A stretch of DNA of 48,413 bases from Verrucomicrobiota bacterium (GTDB lineage Bacteria > Verrucomicrobiota > Verrucomicrobiia > Opitutales > Opitutaceae), in contig JACRKC010000064.1 of NCBI GenBank assembly GCA_016235555.1, positions 1 through 48,413 of the forward strand, given 5' to 3'. The notes below the pieces were generated by a model. That model had not been told where the DNA came from. It did not search any database and worked only from the letters and a program-made list of their open reading frames with translations. Within the stretch, counting starts at the first letter, position 1, and every line of letters begins with the position of its first letter. This document shows positions 35,801 through 43,037 of the stretch, one piece after another. The translations under genes and the position numbers were made by a program.

Positions 35801-36552
35801 AGCGCCGTGCCCTCGTGAGCGAATGGAACGAAAATATCGAAGAACGAATCCCGATTCCGCGGCGTTTTTCCAACGACGGAACCAAACTCTTCGTGAGCGT
35901 AGTCCGCGGGAACGACCTTTTGCTCGAAGAATGGGACATCCTGATCGGTCGCCAAACGCGCTCGTTCAACCTGGGCGCTCTGATGCAGGCCCGCACTTCG
36001 TGGATCACTTCGGCGGATGGAATGCAGCAAGTGATCGTCGCGTCCGGCGACCTGGACAGCGTGCGAGTGGATCTGGCGCCGGGGCGAGTCACGCCGTTCA
36101 AGCTCAATACCCCGCAGGTCGCGCAATCGGCGCTCTCGCCCGATGCGAGGCTGCTGGCCGTGCCGAGCGACGTGGGCTTCGTCCGGGTCTTTGAGACTGC
36201 GAATTACCGGGAGATCGCCAAACTGACCGGCTTCATGTTTGGCGCCCACGCATCCGACTTCTCGCCGGACCAGCAACGGCTGGCGATTGGCAGCACGGCG
36301 CTGGAGACGGTGACGCTCTGGGATGCCAACAACTACGAGCGGTTGGTGAGCTTGGCGTCCAGGGGCCAGGCTTCATTGCTGCGGTTTTCGCCGGACGGCA
36401 ATGTAATCGCTGGGCAAACCGTCACTGGCACGAACGCTGGCACGTTGCATTTCTGGCGCGCGCCCTCGTGGGCGGAGATCGAGCAGGCGGAGGCGCCGGA
36501 GGCGGCCAAGGCGGCGGAGCGGGCGGCGACCGCGGGGACACCGCGCAACTGA
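32830..36552 (+). CDS. nSTAND1-type ATPase with one TM segment and WD40 sensor, copy B
   Basis: The protein has 1240 residues. The entry motif is GPWPGLAPFTEAQSAQFFGR, Walker A GQSGLGKSS (67-75) and Walker B VLVFDQFEELF (DQFEE 162-166). An insert of about 15-20 residues (AHSAGSTGSPQAGSGSQGN) follows Walker B, absent from copy A and encoded by a dispersed TTCGACAGGCTCA repeat. The ATPase homology with copy A ends at RASRD (residue 441). A membrane segment follows (about 465-483, IAAALLVGLTGVSWIAW), then a coiled coil, the signature DLRGWEWRYLWQFC and a long WD40 region (about 580-1220; LRLWDLGSRTPI, VWDLEA, TVTLWDANN). It is probably the sensor-switch for SIR2-TIR copy B. The first 20 residues are repeat-encoded; no later ATG precedes the ATPase domain. 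Confidence 0.85.
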   Translation: MNESDHLSVKRLALNVERSASAADADGPWPGLAPFTEAQSAQFFGRDAEIKTLSRRVQGDPLTVLFGQSGLGKSSLLQAGVFPRLRSADFCPIYLRLDHAPGAPALSEQVKQTVCAETARAGSWTKGDFAKPGESLWEFFHHRDNRLVSPGGIALSPVLVFDQFEELFTLGGAAHSAGSTGSPQAGSGSQGNGETARQRAVAFMTELAELVENRPPEALVARVEQSPAELDALDFGATDYRVVITLREDYLPHLESLKTIMPALMDNRMRLSRMNGVQALEAVVKPGAGLVTDEVARAIVEFVAGARGGSTERLAELDVEPPLLSIICRELNERRRAAGAAQITADLVTGNRREILTDFYERSVADLPEAMRTFVEDHLLTKSGFRDNLSLESALDFPGVTRPLIDTLVNRRLLRIEDRLGVERVELTHDVLAEVIRASRDTHHQKLEVAQARERERITRRRMWLARTIAAALLVGLTGVSWIAWRAVHAEREQTRLRADADVARARETKLRVEAEAQERAAQRIAYASDMNAVQSALAIDNLGRARDLLNRHRPAPGEVDLRGWEWRYLWQFCQSDATTILKPANDNSALSVAASADATWVAVGSRAGDVRIYNRQTKEEIRVPAGDRSVRVAFSPRAPLLAIATGDRSVRRTAVVAGDALPTNRVLFWDANTRQVIRELEIPGVANGLLFSDDGQTLVISSGRSTNNISRDVTEVSVWRVLDGSKVAAWTAGLTSVQVAYSWFAATRDASAAAVVTALNTVAVIDLKTGRERWNTVATDDTLLCMAFSPDGRILATGAGYVDSTIRLWDAATGKPLGRLEGQRGFTTSIAFLADGKRLVSGSGDQTLRLWDLGSRTPIRTFRGHKTEVHALALAPDQRTLVSGCKDGSAMVWDLEAERGASSSGSLAKGRVAWEFADAGASLITLGADGRVARWRGRTFQEESKLLEIGAVQIGSVLAARSGLRAVMDAKRPLLAAVTEAGKLQVWDWERRALVSEWNENIEERIPIPRRFSNDGTKLFVSVVRGNDLLLEEWDILIGRQTRSFNLGALMQARTSWITSADGMQQVIVASGDLDSVRVDLAPGRVTPFKLNTPQVAQSALSPDARLLAVPSDVGFVRVFETANYREIAKLTGFMFGAHASDFSPDQQRLAIGSTALETVTLWDANNYERLVSLASRGQASLLRFSPDGNVIAGQTVTGTNAGTLHFWRAPSWAEIEQAEAPEAAKAAERAATAGTPRN
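33363..33393. repeat. TTCGACAGGCTCACC...GGCTCAGGG repeat inside nSTAND copy B
   Basis: This is the dispersed element also found at 1628, 9938 and 22527, here in frame just after the Walker B segment. Copy A has no such insert, so it was gained after the duplication or lost from copy A. Confidence 0.65.
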
Positions 36553-36601
36553 GCGCGGGCGGAGCGGTTGACTTGCCCTCGCGGCCGCAAATCGTGCCCG
36601 C

Positions 36602-36826
36602 ATGAATTCCACGACCGCACCGGCGCTGCGTGATCTCTCGTTTTCTGAAAAAATGCTGCTCGTGGAAGACCTCAGGGATGAACTCGCGCGCCAGCCCAAC
36701 GACATCCCGCTTTCCGCGTCCGTGAAGGCTGAACTCGATCGCCGCTACGCAGACTATCGGGCGAATCCGGCCGAGGGAAGTTCGTGGGACGACGCGAAGC
36801 GGCGGGTGGCCTGGCTGCGCGCTTGA
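36602..36826 (+). CDS. Addiction-module antitoxin-like protein
   Basis: The protein has 74 residues. MNSTTAPALRDLSFSEKMLL followed by VEDLRDELA and the C-terminal SSWDDAKRRVAWLR match the pattern of the unstable antitoxin family (LSxxEKLxLVExLWDxLA...SWEEVKxxL). Such proteins normally precede a ParE/RelE-like toxin. Here the next gene, 31 nt downstream, is a Uma2-type nuclease, so it may be an antitoxin for that or an orphan. It is 49 nt after the WD40 gene; a TTGACT hexamer at 36568-36573 could serve a weak separate promoter. Confidence 0.75.
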   Translation: MNSTTAPALRDLSFSEKMLLVEDLRDELARQPNDIPLSASVKAELDRRYADYRANPAEGSSWDDAKRRVAWLRA

Positions 36827-36857
36827 ATTCAACCTTGGCGCCGCTACGGTTCGCGGC

Positions 36858-37418
36858 ATGGAAGCCGCCCGCGTCTTGCCGATGTCCGTCGCCGATTATC
36901 TGGTGTTGGAGGAGTCGAGCACGGTGAAGCACGAGTTTGTCGGCGGGAAAATCCACGCGATGAGCGGCGCGAGCCTCGCGCACAACAAGATTGCCTTGAA
37001 CATTTACTCGGCACTCCGTGCCGGATTGCACGGTGGGCCGTGCCAGGTTTTTGTGGCAGACGTGAAGGTGCGGCTGGAGGTGGCGCGAGACGAGTTCTTC
37101 TATTATCCCGATGTGGTGGTGACGTGCCACCCGACGGGGCGGGACACACATTTCCTGCGTTTTCCCACCGTGGTGTTCGAGGTGTTGTCACCCACCACCG
37201 AGGCTATCGATCGACGCGAGAAACTCGCGAACTACCGCTTCGCGCAAACGCTGGAAGAATACGTGCTCGTGGGTCAGGACCAGCGCGAGGTGACAATCTT
37301 CCGTCGCGCGACTGGCTGGCAGGGCGAGATTTTCACGGCGTTGGAGGCGCGCGTCGAGTTTCAGGCGGTAAAGCAAGCGATGACGGTCGCGGCGATTTAC
37401 GAGGGCGTGTTCGCGTAG
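36858..37418 (+). CDS. Uma2-family restriction-endonuclease-fold protein
   Basis: The protein has 186 residues, typical length. Family motifs are in order: YLVLEESSTVKHEFVGGKIH (14-33), MSGASLAHNKIALNI, YYPDVVVTC with Asp85, VVFEVLSPTT with Glu108, and DRREKLANYR with Lys122. These match the PD-(D/E)xK-type active site of Uma2 proteins, which are predicted nucleases of unknown target. It is in tandem with the antitoxin-like gene and closely converges (13 nt) on the GH39 gene. The tight junction suggests the end of an inserted or rearranged segment. Confidence 0.85.
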   Translation: MEAARVLPMSVADYLVLEESSTVKHEFVGGKIHAMSGASLAHNKIALNIYSALRAGLHGGPCQVFVADVKVRLEVARDEFFYYPDVVVTCHPTGRDTHFLRFPTVVFEVLSPTTEAIDRREKLANYRFAQTLEEYVLVGQDQREVTIFRRATGWQGEIFTALEARVEFQAVKQAMTVAAIYEGVFA

Positions 37419-37431
37419 GCGCAGGCAGCAA

Positions 37432-39132
37432 CTACCACTCCAACACCAGCAGCGACACGCCCTGACGGGGTAGTGCGAACTGGAGTGTCGCGGCGCCGCC
37501 GTTGACGGCCACAGTCGCGGGCTGGTTCTCGAGGAGGGCGAGCTGGGCGGCGGCTTCGAGTTGCTGGTATTGCGGCTTGCTCGGCGCGACGGGTGAGCCG
37601 AGCGACTGCCAGAGGGTGTAGGCGTTGCTGTGCGTGGCATCGACGCGGTAGTGCGTGAGCTTTGGCTGCGTGGCCGCGGCCGGCAGACCCGCGAGTGTCA
37701 GCGACACGTCGGCGGCGGGGCCGGGCACGTCGTCGTCGTGGTAGTGCCACACGAGCACGGCGAGTTTCTTCGCGGCGGGATCGAGGCTCGCGAGGGCGGC
37801 GATGTCGGGGGCGCCGCGCACGCCTTGGGGCTGGTTGCCGGTCGCGACCTTGATGATGTTCTCCACGCCGATGTCGCCGGAGCTCTGGGCGTCGACGCGC
37901 ACGCCGGACATTTTCGCCATCATGCGGTGGACGTTGAAGACGGGGAGCGTGAGGCCGTTGCTCGCCATCGCGCGGAAACCCGCGAAATACGGCTGGTCCT
38001 CGAACTCGAAGGCCCACGTGGTCGCGCCTTCGAGGTTCACGCCGTGCTTCTCCGCGAGCAGGTGTTTGCGCGCGAAGCTCGCGGCGGTGTAGCTCGAATA
38101 GACGGTGGTGTTGCGGTAGCCGAGGTGCGGCCCCTGGCACGCGGCGCAGCCGTCAGGATCGGATTCGCCGATGACGATGGGTTTGCCTTTCAGTTCGGGA
38201 AACGACGCGAAGCGCGCGAACGCGAGGTCGATGGTGCGAAGCTGGCCGCCGATGCCCATGCGCACGTGGCCGTCGGGGAACGTGGGCGTGGTGCCTTTCG
38301 AGTGAAACGAGAGAAAATCCAGCCGCGTGCCGATCTGGCCCGTGGCGTGGTTTTTCCCGCGCAGGCAGTGCTCCAGAAAATCCTGCATGAACTTGCCGCC
38401 GTCGCCCGCGGTGTCGGGTCCGCCGACGCGCGCGGTCGGCAGCGCGCGGAGCACGCCGGCGATGGCGAAGTCGTGGAGTTTGCGGAACTCCTCGGGCGTG
38501 CCTTTCCAATAGCCGATGTTGGCCTCGTTCCACACCTGCCAATACCACGACTCGACCTCCTGCGCGCCCCACTTTTCGACGCAGTGCTTCACCCATTGGT
38601 AGACGAGTTCGCCCCATTTCGCGTAGTCCTTCGGCGGGTAGGCCCAGCCGGTGTAGATGTCGTTGTAAGGAAACCCCGGCCGCCACTCGTGCTGGTAGGG
38701 GTCGGGTTTGATCGAGAGAGCCTTCGGCATGAACCCGATCTGCGCGTAGGGCTTCACGCCGTTGGCGAGGTAGGCGTCGAAGATGCGGTCGACGATCGTC
38801 CAGTCGTAGATCGGGCGGCCGGCGGCGTCCTCGGTGTAGATGTTGGTGCTGCCCCATTTCAGCGCGGGTGTGCCGTCGCCGGTGCAGAGCAGGCTGTGCG
38901 CGCGGAAATATTCCTGCGGCGCGCCGAGGTTGCCGATGTCGCGCAGGAGTTTCCGGCCGTCCTTCATGGTGGCGTAGTTCGGCTCGTCGGCGCCGAAGAA
39001 GCGGTAGATGGGTTTCAGCTCGCCGAAGGTTTTCGACGCGTCGACGCGGATGGTGACGGGGAGCGGGGCGTCAGCGGCGAAGGCGGGCGCGGAAACGGAC
39101 GCAGCAAGGAGCAGACGTTGGAACAGGCGCAT
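37432..39132 (-). CDS. Secreted GH39-family glycoside hydrolase
   Basis: The protein has 566 residues with a signal peptide (MRLFQRLLLAASVSAPAFAAD). A TIM barrel with the clan-A acid/base pair is seen at WYWQVWNEANIGYWKG (Asn202-Glu203), and the nucleophile Glu323 lies in PIVIGESDPDG. A C-terminal beta domain (about 420-560) ends SLLVLEW. GH39 includes beta-xylosidases and alpha-L-iduronidases; the sequence alone does not decide. The sulfatase at 3561 resembles iduronate sulfatases, but it is 34 kb away. It is likely to work with the heparinase-like lyase 122 nt upstream on the same strand. Confidence 0.83.
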   Translation of the reverse strand: MRLFQRLLLAASVSAPAFAADAPLPVTIRVDASKTFGELKPIYRFFGADEPNYATMKDGRKLLRDIGNLGAPQEYFRAHSLLCTGDGTPALKWGSTNIYTEDAAGRPIYDWTIVDRIFDAYLANGVKPYAQIGFMPKALSIKPDPYQHEWRPGFPYNDIYTGWAYPPKDYAKWGELVYQWVKHCVEKWGAQEVESWYWQVWNEANIGYWKGTPEEFRKLHDFAIAGVLRALPTARVGGPDTAGDGGKFMQDFLEHCLRGKNHATGQIGTRLDFLSFHSKGTTPTFPDGHVRMGIGGQLRTIDLAFARFASFPELKGKPIVIGESDPDGCAACQGPHLGYRNTTVYSSYTAASFARKHLLAEKHGVNLEGATTWAFEFEDQPYFAGFRAMASNGLTLPVFNVHRMMAKMSGVRVDAQSSGDIGVENIIKVATGNQPQGVRGAPDIAALASLDPAAKKLAVLVWHYHDDDVPGPAADVSLTLAGLPAAATQPKLTHYRVDATHSNAYTLWQSLGSPVAPSKPQYQQLEAAAQLALLENQPATVAVNGGAATLQFALPRQGVSLLVLEW

Positions 39133-39211
39133 GGGGAAAGGGCGTTGCGACGACGAAGCGTCGCCGCGGGTCGGGCCGCAACCTCAACCTCGCGCGGACA
39201 GTCGGGTGGTG

Positions 39212-39257
39212 CGTAGCGGCCGACGTAAGGAGGCCGGCCTCGTCACCTCGGCCGCTA
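39212..39257. repeat. GTAGCGGCCGACGTAAGGAGG palindromic repeat overlapping a stop codon
   Basis: A near copy of 14030-14077. Its right end GGCCGCTAC supplies the stop codon (TAG on the minus strand) of the heparinase-like gene. Confidence 0.7.
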
Positions 39258-41138
39258 CCAGGCTGAAAGCGGCTGCACCGACACGGGAGCGGGCTTGGCC
39301 GAGGCGGGCACCAGTTGCACTACGATGCGCTGCGACATGCCGGCGGCCACGGCGACTTCGAAGCCGAGCATGCGCGTGCCGGGGTTGCGGGCATCGGTGG
39401 CGCCGGGGGGCGGATCGGTCGGGTAAATCTCCAGCGGTGCGCCGGCGGGCTCCAGCACGCGGAACTCCAGTTTCTTCCCTGCTTGCGAGAGCGTGGCGCG
39501 GCCGTGGCCGTCGATCTTCACGTCGGCTTGCGTGACCATGGCCCAGCGGACGCCCATGGATTTGCCGCCAGCGGTCAACTCGTCCTGCACGATCACGGTG
39601 CGGTCTGGCTGGAGCGCGGCGCCGCGACGGGCGTCGGTCACCTGCCCGCGGTAAATCCGCGCGAGATCGACGATGGTGCGGCCGGTTTTCGAGAGCACGA
39701 TCGGCGCGACGCCGTCGACACGTTGCTGCTGGCCGTCGATCATGAGGACGTTGTGCGACGAGGTGCCGAGGCGGAAGACTTTCCAACGGTCGCCGTCCTG
39801 CGTCTTGCCCCAGAGGTTGATGCCGGCGGACTCGAGCGAGTTGTAATCCTGCGAGCCGAGGTCGTCGGCCCAGCGCACGCCATCGGCGTCCATCACGAAT
39901 GCACCCACGTCCATGTGCGCGTGGTTGGCCGACGGCGTGCCGCCCTTGAGCGCGACGAAACTCGCGTTGCGGTCCCAACTGCTGCGGTGAAAGGCCACCG
40001 GGGTCGGACCTTGTCCGGTCCACGAGAGCGCGGCGGGTGGCGTGGTGGGTTTGCCCTGCGTGCGGGACATCCAGAGCAGCAGCATGGGATCGGTGCGGTC
40101 GCGTCCGCCGCGGCCGGAGCGGCGTTCGTCGCCGGCGGCGAGCTTGGGCCACTCGTTCCAGAGCAGCTCGGGTTGCTGGCGTTGCGCGGCGAACCAGAAC
40201 ATCGCCGGCGACAGGCCGGTGCCACCGCGGCCGCAGTCGGAGTAGTTGAAATAGTAACCCGATGGTCCGATCACGTGCAGATAGTAGTCCGCGGTCGCGA
40301 GGAAACCGGGTTGTTGCGAGAGGCCGAAGTCGGTGCCGAGGGCGGACTGGAGCGCGTGGATCAGCAGCACATTGTAGGTGGTGCCGTAGCCCCAGTAGCC
40401 CGGGCCCTCGGGGTAGGCGCCGTCGGGGGCGAACTCGTGCATCGCGAGCGGCACGGTGTTGACGGCGCGCGCGATCATCTCGGCGGCGAGGGCACGGTCG
40501 GTCTCGGCCACGGCGAGCGCGCCGATGGTCATGCCGCCGTTGCAGACCTGGTTCCAGTTGTTGACGACCTTGGTCCAGGAGTTGGCGGTGCGGCTGGTGA
40601 TGAGCCCGTGCTTGAGAATGGCGTCGTGGAGCGTGCGGCGCGCGGCGTCGTCGAGGGCGGAGTAGAACCAGTCGTAACCGATGCCGACGGCCGTGGTCAT
40701 CTCGGCGACGTCGAGGAAGTGCTTCGGGTTCCAGTCGGTGAAGGCCGACACCGCGAGCAGTTCGGCGCGGGCGCGGTCGAGGTATTTTTTGTCGCCGGTG
40801 AGCCGCCACGCGAGGCCGAGGTGCAAAATGCGCGAGAGCGCGGTGCGCGATTTGTCGAGCAGGCGGCGGCCGATGAGCACGCGCTCGACGGGCTTGGTGC
40901 GGAGTTGCTGGTCGGCTTCGCGCGTGACGCCGGCGGCGAGTTTTGCCCAGAGCGGATCGGCGGCGATCTGCTGTTTCAGCGCGGCCTCGCCGGCGCTCGA
41001 CAGGAAGAGGCGCGGGTGGGTGGCCGGGATCTGTTCGAGTTTCTTCGCCACCTCGGCGGGAGTCAGGGTGGGGGCGGAGGCGGCCGCCGCGGCGAGCGTG
41101 AGGCCAAGCGAGGCGAGGAATGGGGTGATGAGTTTCAT
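39255..41138 (-). CDS. Secreted heparinase II/III-like polysaccharide lyase
   Basis: The protein has 627 residues; ATG 41138 gives a signal peptide (MKLITPFLASLGLTLAAAAA). The N-terminal alpha/alpha toroid (about 30-350) includes NNWNQVCNGGMTIGALA and YPEGPGYWGYGT; the C-terminal heparinase II/III-type beta-sandwich holds ANHAHMDVGAFVMDADGVRW. The Asn, His and Tyr positions in these blocks match polysaccharide lyases of this fold. It should cleave an acidic polysaccharide by beta-elimination outside the cytoplasm; the substrate (alginate, heparin or other uronate) cannot be read from sequence. Its stop codon comes from a palindromic repeat. Confidence 0.82.
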   Translation of the reverse strand: MKLITPFLASLGLTLAAAAASAPTLTPAEVAKKLEQIPATHPRLFLSSAGEAALKQQIAADPLWAKLAAGVTREADQQLRTKPVERVLIGRRLLDKSRTALSRILHLGLAWRLTGDKKYLDRARAELLAVSAFTDWNPKHFLDVAEMTTAVGIGYDWFYSALDDAARRTLHDAILKHGLITSRTANSWTKVVNNWNQVCNGGMTIGALAVAETDRALAAEMIARAVNTVPLAMHEFAPDGAYPEGPGYWGYGTTYNVLLIHALQSALGTDFGLSQQPGFLATADYYLHVIGPSGYYFNYSDCGRGGTGLSPAMFWFAAQRQQPELLWNEWPKLAAGDERRSGRGGRDRTDPMLLLWMSRTQGKPTTPPAALSWTGQGPTPVAFHRSSWDRNASFVALKGGTPSANHAHMDVGAFVMDADGVRWADDLGSQDYNSLESAGINLWGKTQDGDRWKVFRLGTSSHNVLMIDGQQQRVDGVAPIVLSKTGRTIVDLARIYRGQVTDARRGAALQPDRTVIVQDELTAGGKSMGVRWAMVTQADVKIDGHGRATLSQAGKKLEFRVLEPAGAPLEIYPTDPPPGATDARNPGTRMLGFEVAVAAGMSQRIVVQLVPASAKPAPVSVQPLSAW

Positions 41139-41475
41139 CGTGAAGCACCATGATGACGCGGCGCGGCCGGACCGGCTACGCGTGGATTGGCGGACGGCGC
41201 GCAACCGTGGAGGGTCGGCGTGCCGCAAGCAACGAGGCGGGACGCCTCGTCCACGTGGCTGAGGCGTCTCGCCTCAGTCGGAAACTCCAGACGCTCGCGC
41301 AACCGCGGAGGGTCGCCACGCGTCGTGTCTGGCGCGCTTCCGTGATCTGGCACAACTCATGATCAATCTCCGTCGCCTCAACCGGTGGGCCGTGTGCTCC
41401 GCGCGCCGCCAGGTTTGCGCTTCCCGAGCCGGCCGTGCGCGGAGCGCCCGGCCCACCTTCGGTCTGCGCAGCGCG
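41139..41475. repeat. 337-nt divergent gap with GAGGCG palindromes and a GGTGGGC inverted repeat
   Basis: No separate gene is seen. Two palindromes AACGAGGCGGGACGCCTCGT and GGCTGAGGCGTCTCGCCTCA lie at 41231-41278. An inverted repeat at 41384-41457 has arms GGTGGGCCGTGTGCTCCGCG and GCGCGGAGCGCCCGGCCCAC. The latter lies in frame with the next gene if translation began at 41359. Confidence 0.65.
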
Positions 41476-42984
41476 ATGGTGGGGCTGGCACTTGCGACCA
41501 CGCTCGTCGCGGCCCCTGCGATTTCGGCGCTGTGGGGCGAGCGCGGCGAGAAATGGGAGGCCGCGGGTCGGCTGCCGGATTTTTCTTACGCGGGTTACCA
41601 TCGGGGCGAGGCGCCGATCCCGGACGTGCCCCAGACGGCGAACGTGTGCGACTTCGGCGCGAAGGGCGACGGCGTGGCCGACGATACGAAGGCTTTTCAG
41701 GCCGCGATCGACGCGACGACGCGCGGCGCGGTGTTCGTGCCGCCGGGGCGCTACGTGATCACGGACTACGTGCGCATCACCAAGAGTGGCGTCGTGCTGC
41801 GCGGCGCGGGGCCGGAGAAAAGCGTGCTGTGGTTCCCGCGCGGCCTCGACGAGGTGCATCCGCGGCAGGGCCGCACGAGCACGGGCTCGCCGGCGAGCGG
41901 CTACTCGTTCGACGGTGGATTCGTCGTGCTGCACGGCGACTACCGCGCCAAGCCGCTCGCGTCCATCACCGCCACCGCACACCGCGGTGAGCGTGAGGTG
42001 ACGGTCGACCGCGCGGCGGGACTCGTCGTCGGCCAGGAGGTGTTCGTGTGGCTGCGCGAGACGCGCGAGCACTCGTTGAAGACGTTTCTCTACTGTGGCG
42101 ACCCCGGCGACATCGCGCGCGGCAAGCAGCTCGATACAAAGGTGCTCCTGCGCATCGCCGCCGTCACGGGCGATCGCGTGCGGTTCGACCGCCCGCTGCG
42201 CTTCGACACGCGGCCCGAGTGGCAGCCGGAGATCCGCAGCTGCAACCCGACCGTCACCGAGTCTGGCATCGAGGGGCTGCGCTTCGAGTTTCCGCCGGCG
42301 AAGTATCGCGGGCACTTCAAGGAAAACGGCGCGAACGCCATCGAGCTGCGCGGCGTGCGCGATTGCTGGGTGCGCCACGTCACGATCCACAACGGCGATA
42401 TGGGCATCAATGTCGTCGCCTGCGGCAACACGCTCGACGGCATCGCGATCACGGCTGACGCCCCGCGCGCGACCCGCGACGGGCGCGTCGACGACTGCAC
42501 CGGCCACCACGCGATCCAGTGCAAGGGCGCGGAAGACAACCTCGTGACGAATTTCGACCTGCGCACGAGCTACGTGCACGACCTCTCCGTGGAGCACGCC
42601 TCGGGCAACGTCTTCGCCCGGGGCCGCGGCAGCGACCTGTGTTTCGACCACCACAAGGACACGCCCTACGAAAATCTCTTCACCGCCATCGACTGCGGGC
42701 GCGGCACGCGCGTGTGGCATTGCGGCGGCGGTGCGAGCCTCGGGCGCCACAGTGCGGGCTGGGAGACCTTCTGGGGTATCACCGCGGCGCGGCCGATCGC
42801 CCCGCCGCCGAAAGGCTGGGGGCCGGTCACGATGAACTTCGTCGGCCTCGCGACGAAGCCCGCGGGCACCACCGAGCCCGCCGGCCCATGGTGGGAAGCG
42901 CTCGCGTCGGCCGACCTCCAGCCGCGCGACCTCCACGCGGCCCAACTCGCCCGCCGGCTCGGCCGCACTTTGCCGACGCGCTGA
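41476..42984 (+). CDS. Secreted right-handed beta-helix protein, pectate-lyase-3 superfamily
   Basis: From ATG 41476 the protein has 502 residues with a signal peptide (MVGLALATTLVAAPAISALW). An earlier ATG at 41359 would add 39 residues encoded by an inverted repeat and hide the signal, so 41476 is preferred. The N-terminal motif NVCDFGAKGDGVADDTKAF (about 56-74) and FVPPGRYVITDYVRI define the pectate-lyase-3 superfamily; later turns (MGINVVACGNTLDGIAI) fit a parallel beta-helix. It is likely a polysaccharide lyase or glycosidase on a uronate glycan; the reaction is unknown. It is followed after 53 nt by the Tat oxidoreductase, probably one operon, and is divergent from the heparinase-like gene. 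Confidence 0.78.
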   Translation: MVGLALATTLVAAPAISALWGERGEKWEAAGRLPDFSYAGYHRGEAPIPDVPQTANVCDFGAKGDGVADDTKAFQAAIDATTRGAVFVPPGRYVITDYVRITKSGVVLRGAGPEKSVLWFPRGLDEVHPRQGRTSTGSPASGYSFDGGFVVLHGDYRAKPLASITATAHRGEREVTVDRAAGLVVGQEVFVWLRETREHSLKTFLYCGDPGDIARGKQLDTKVLLRIAAVTGDRVRFDRPLRFDTRPEWQPEIRSCNPTVTESGIEGLRFEFPPAKYRGHFKENGANAIELRGVRDCWVRHVTIHNGDMGINVVACGNTLDGIAITADAPRATRDGRVDDCTGHHAIQCKGAEDNLVTNFDLRTSYVHDLSVEHASGNVFARGRGSDLCFDHHKDTPYENLFTAIDCGRGTRVWHCGGGASLGRHSAGWETFWGITAARPIAPPPKGWGPVTMNFVGLATKPAGTTEPAGPWWEALASADLQPRDLHAAQLARRLGRTLPTR

Positions 42985-43037
42985 TTGACCCGCGGCTTTC
43001 GGCCGCTCACGCTTTTGATCCACCCCGCAACTACTCC

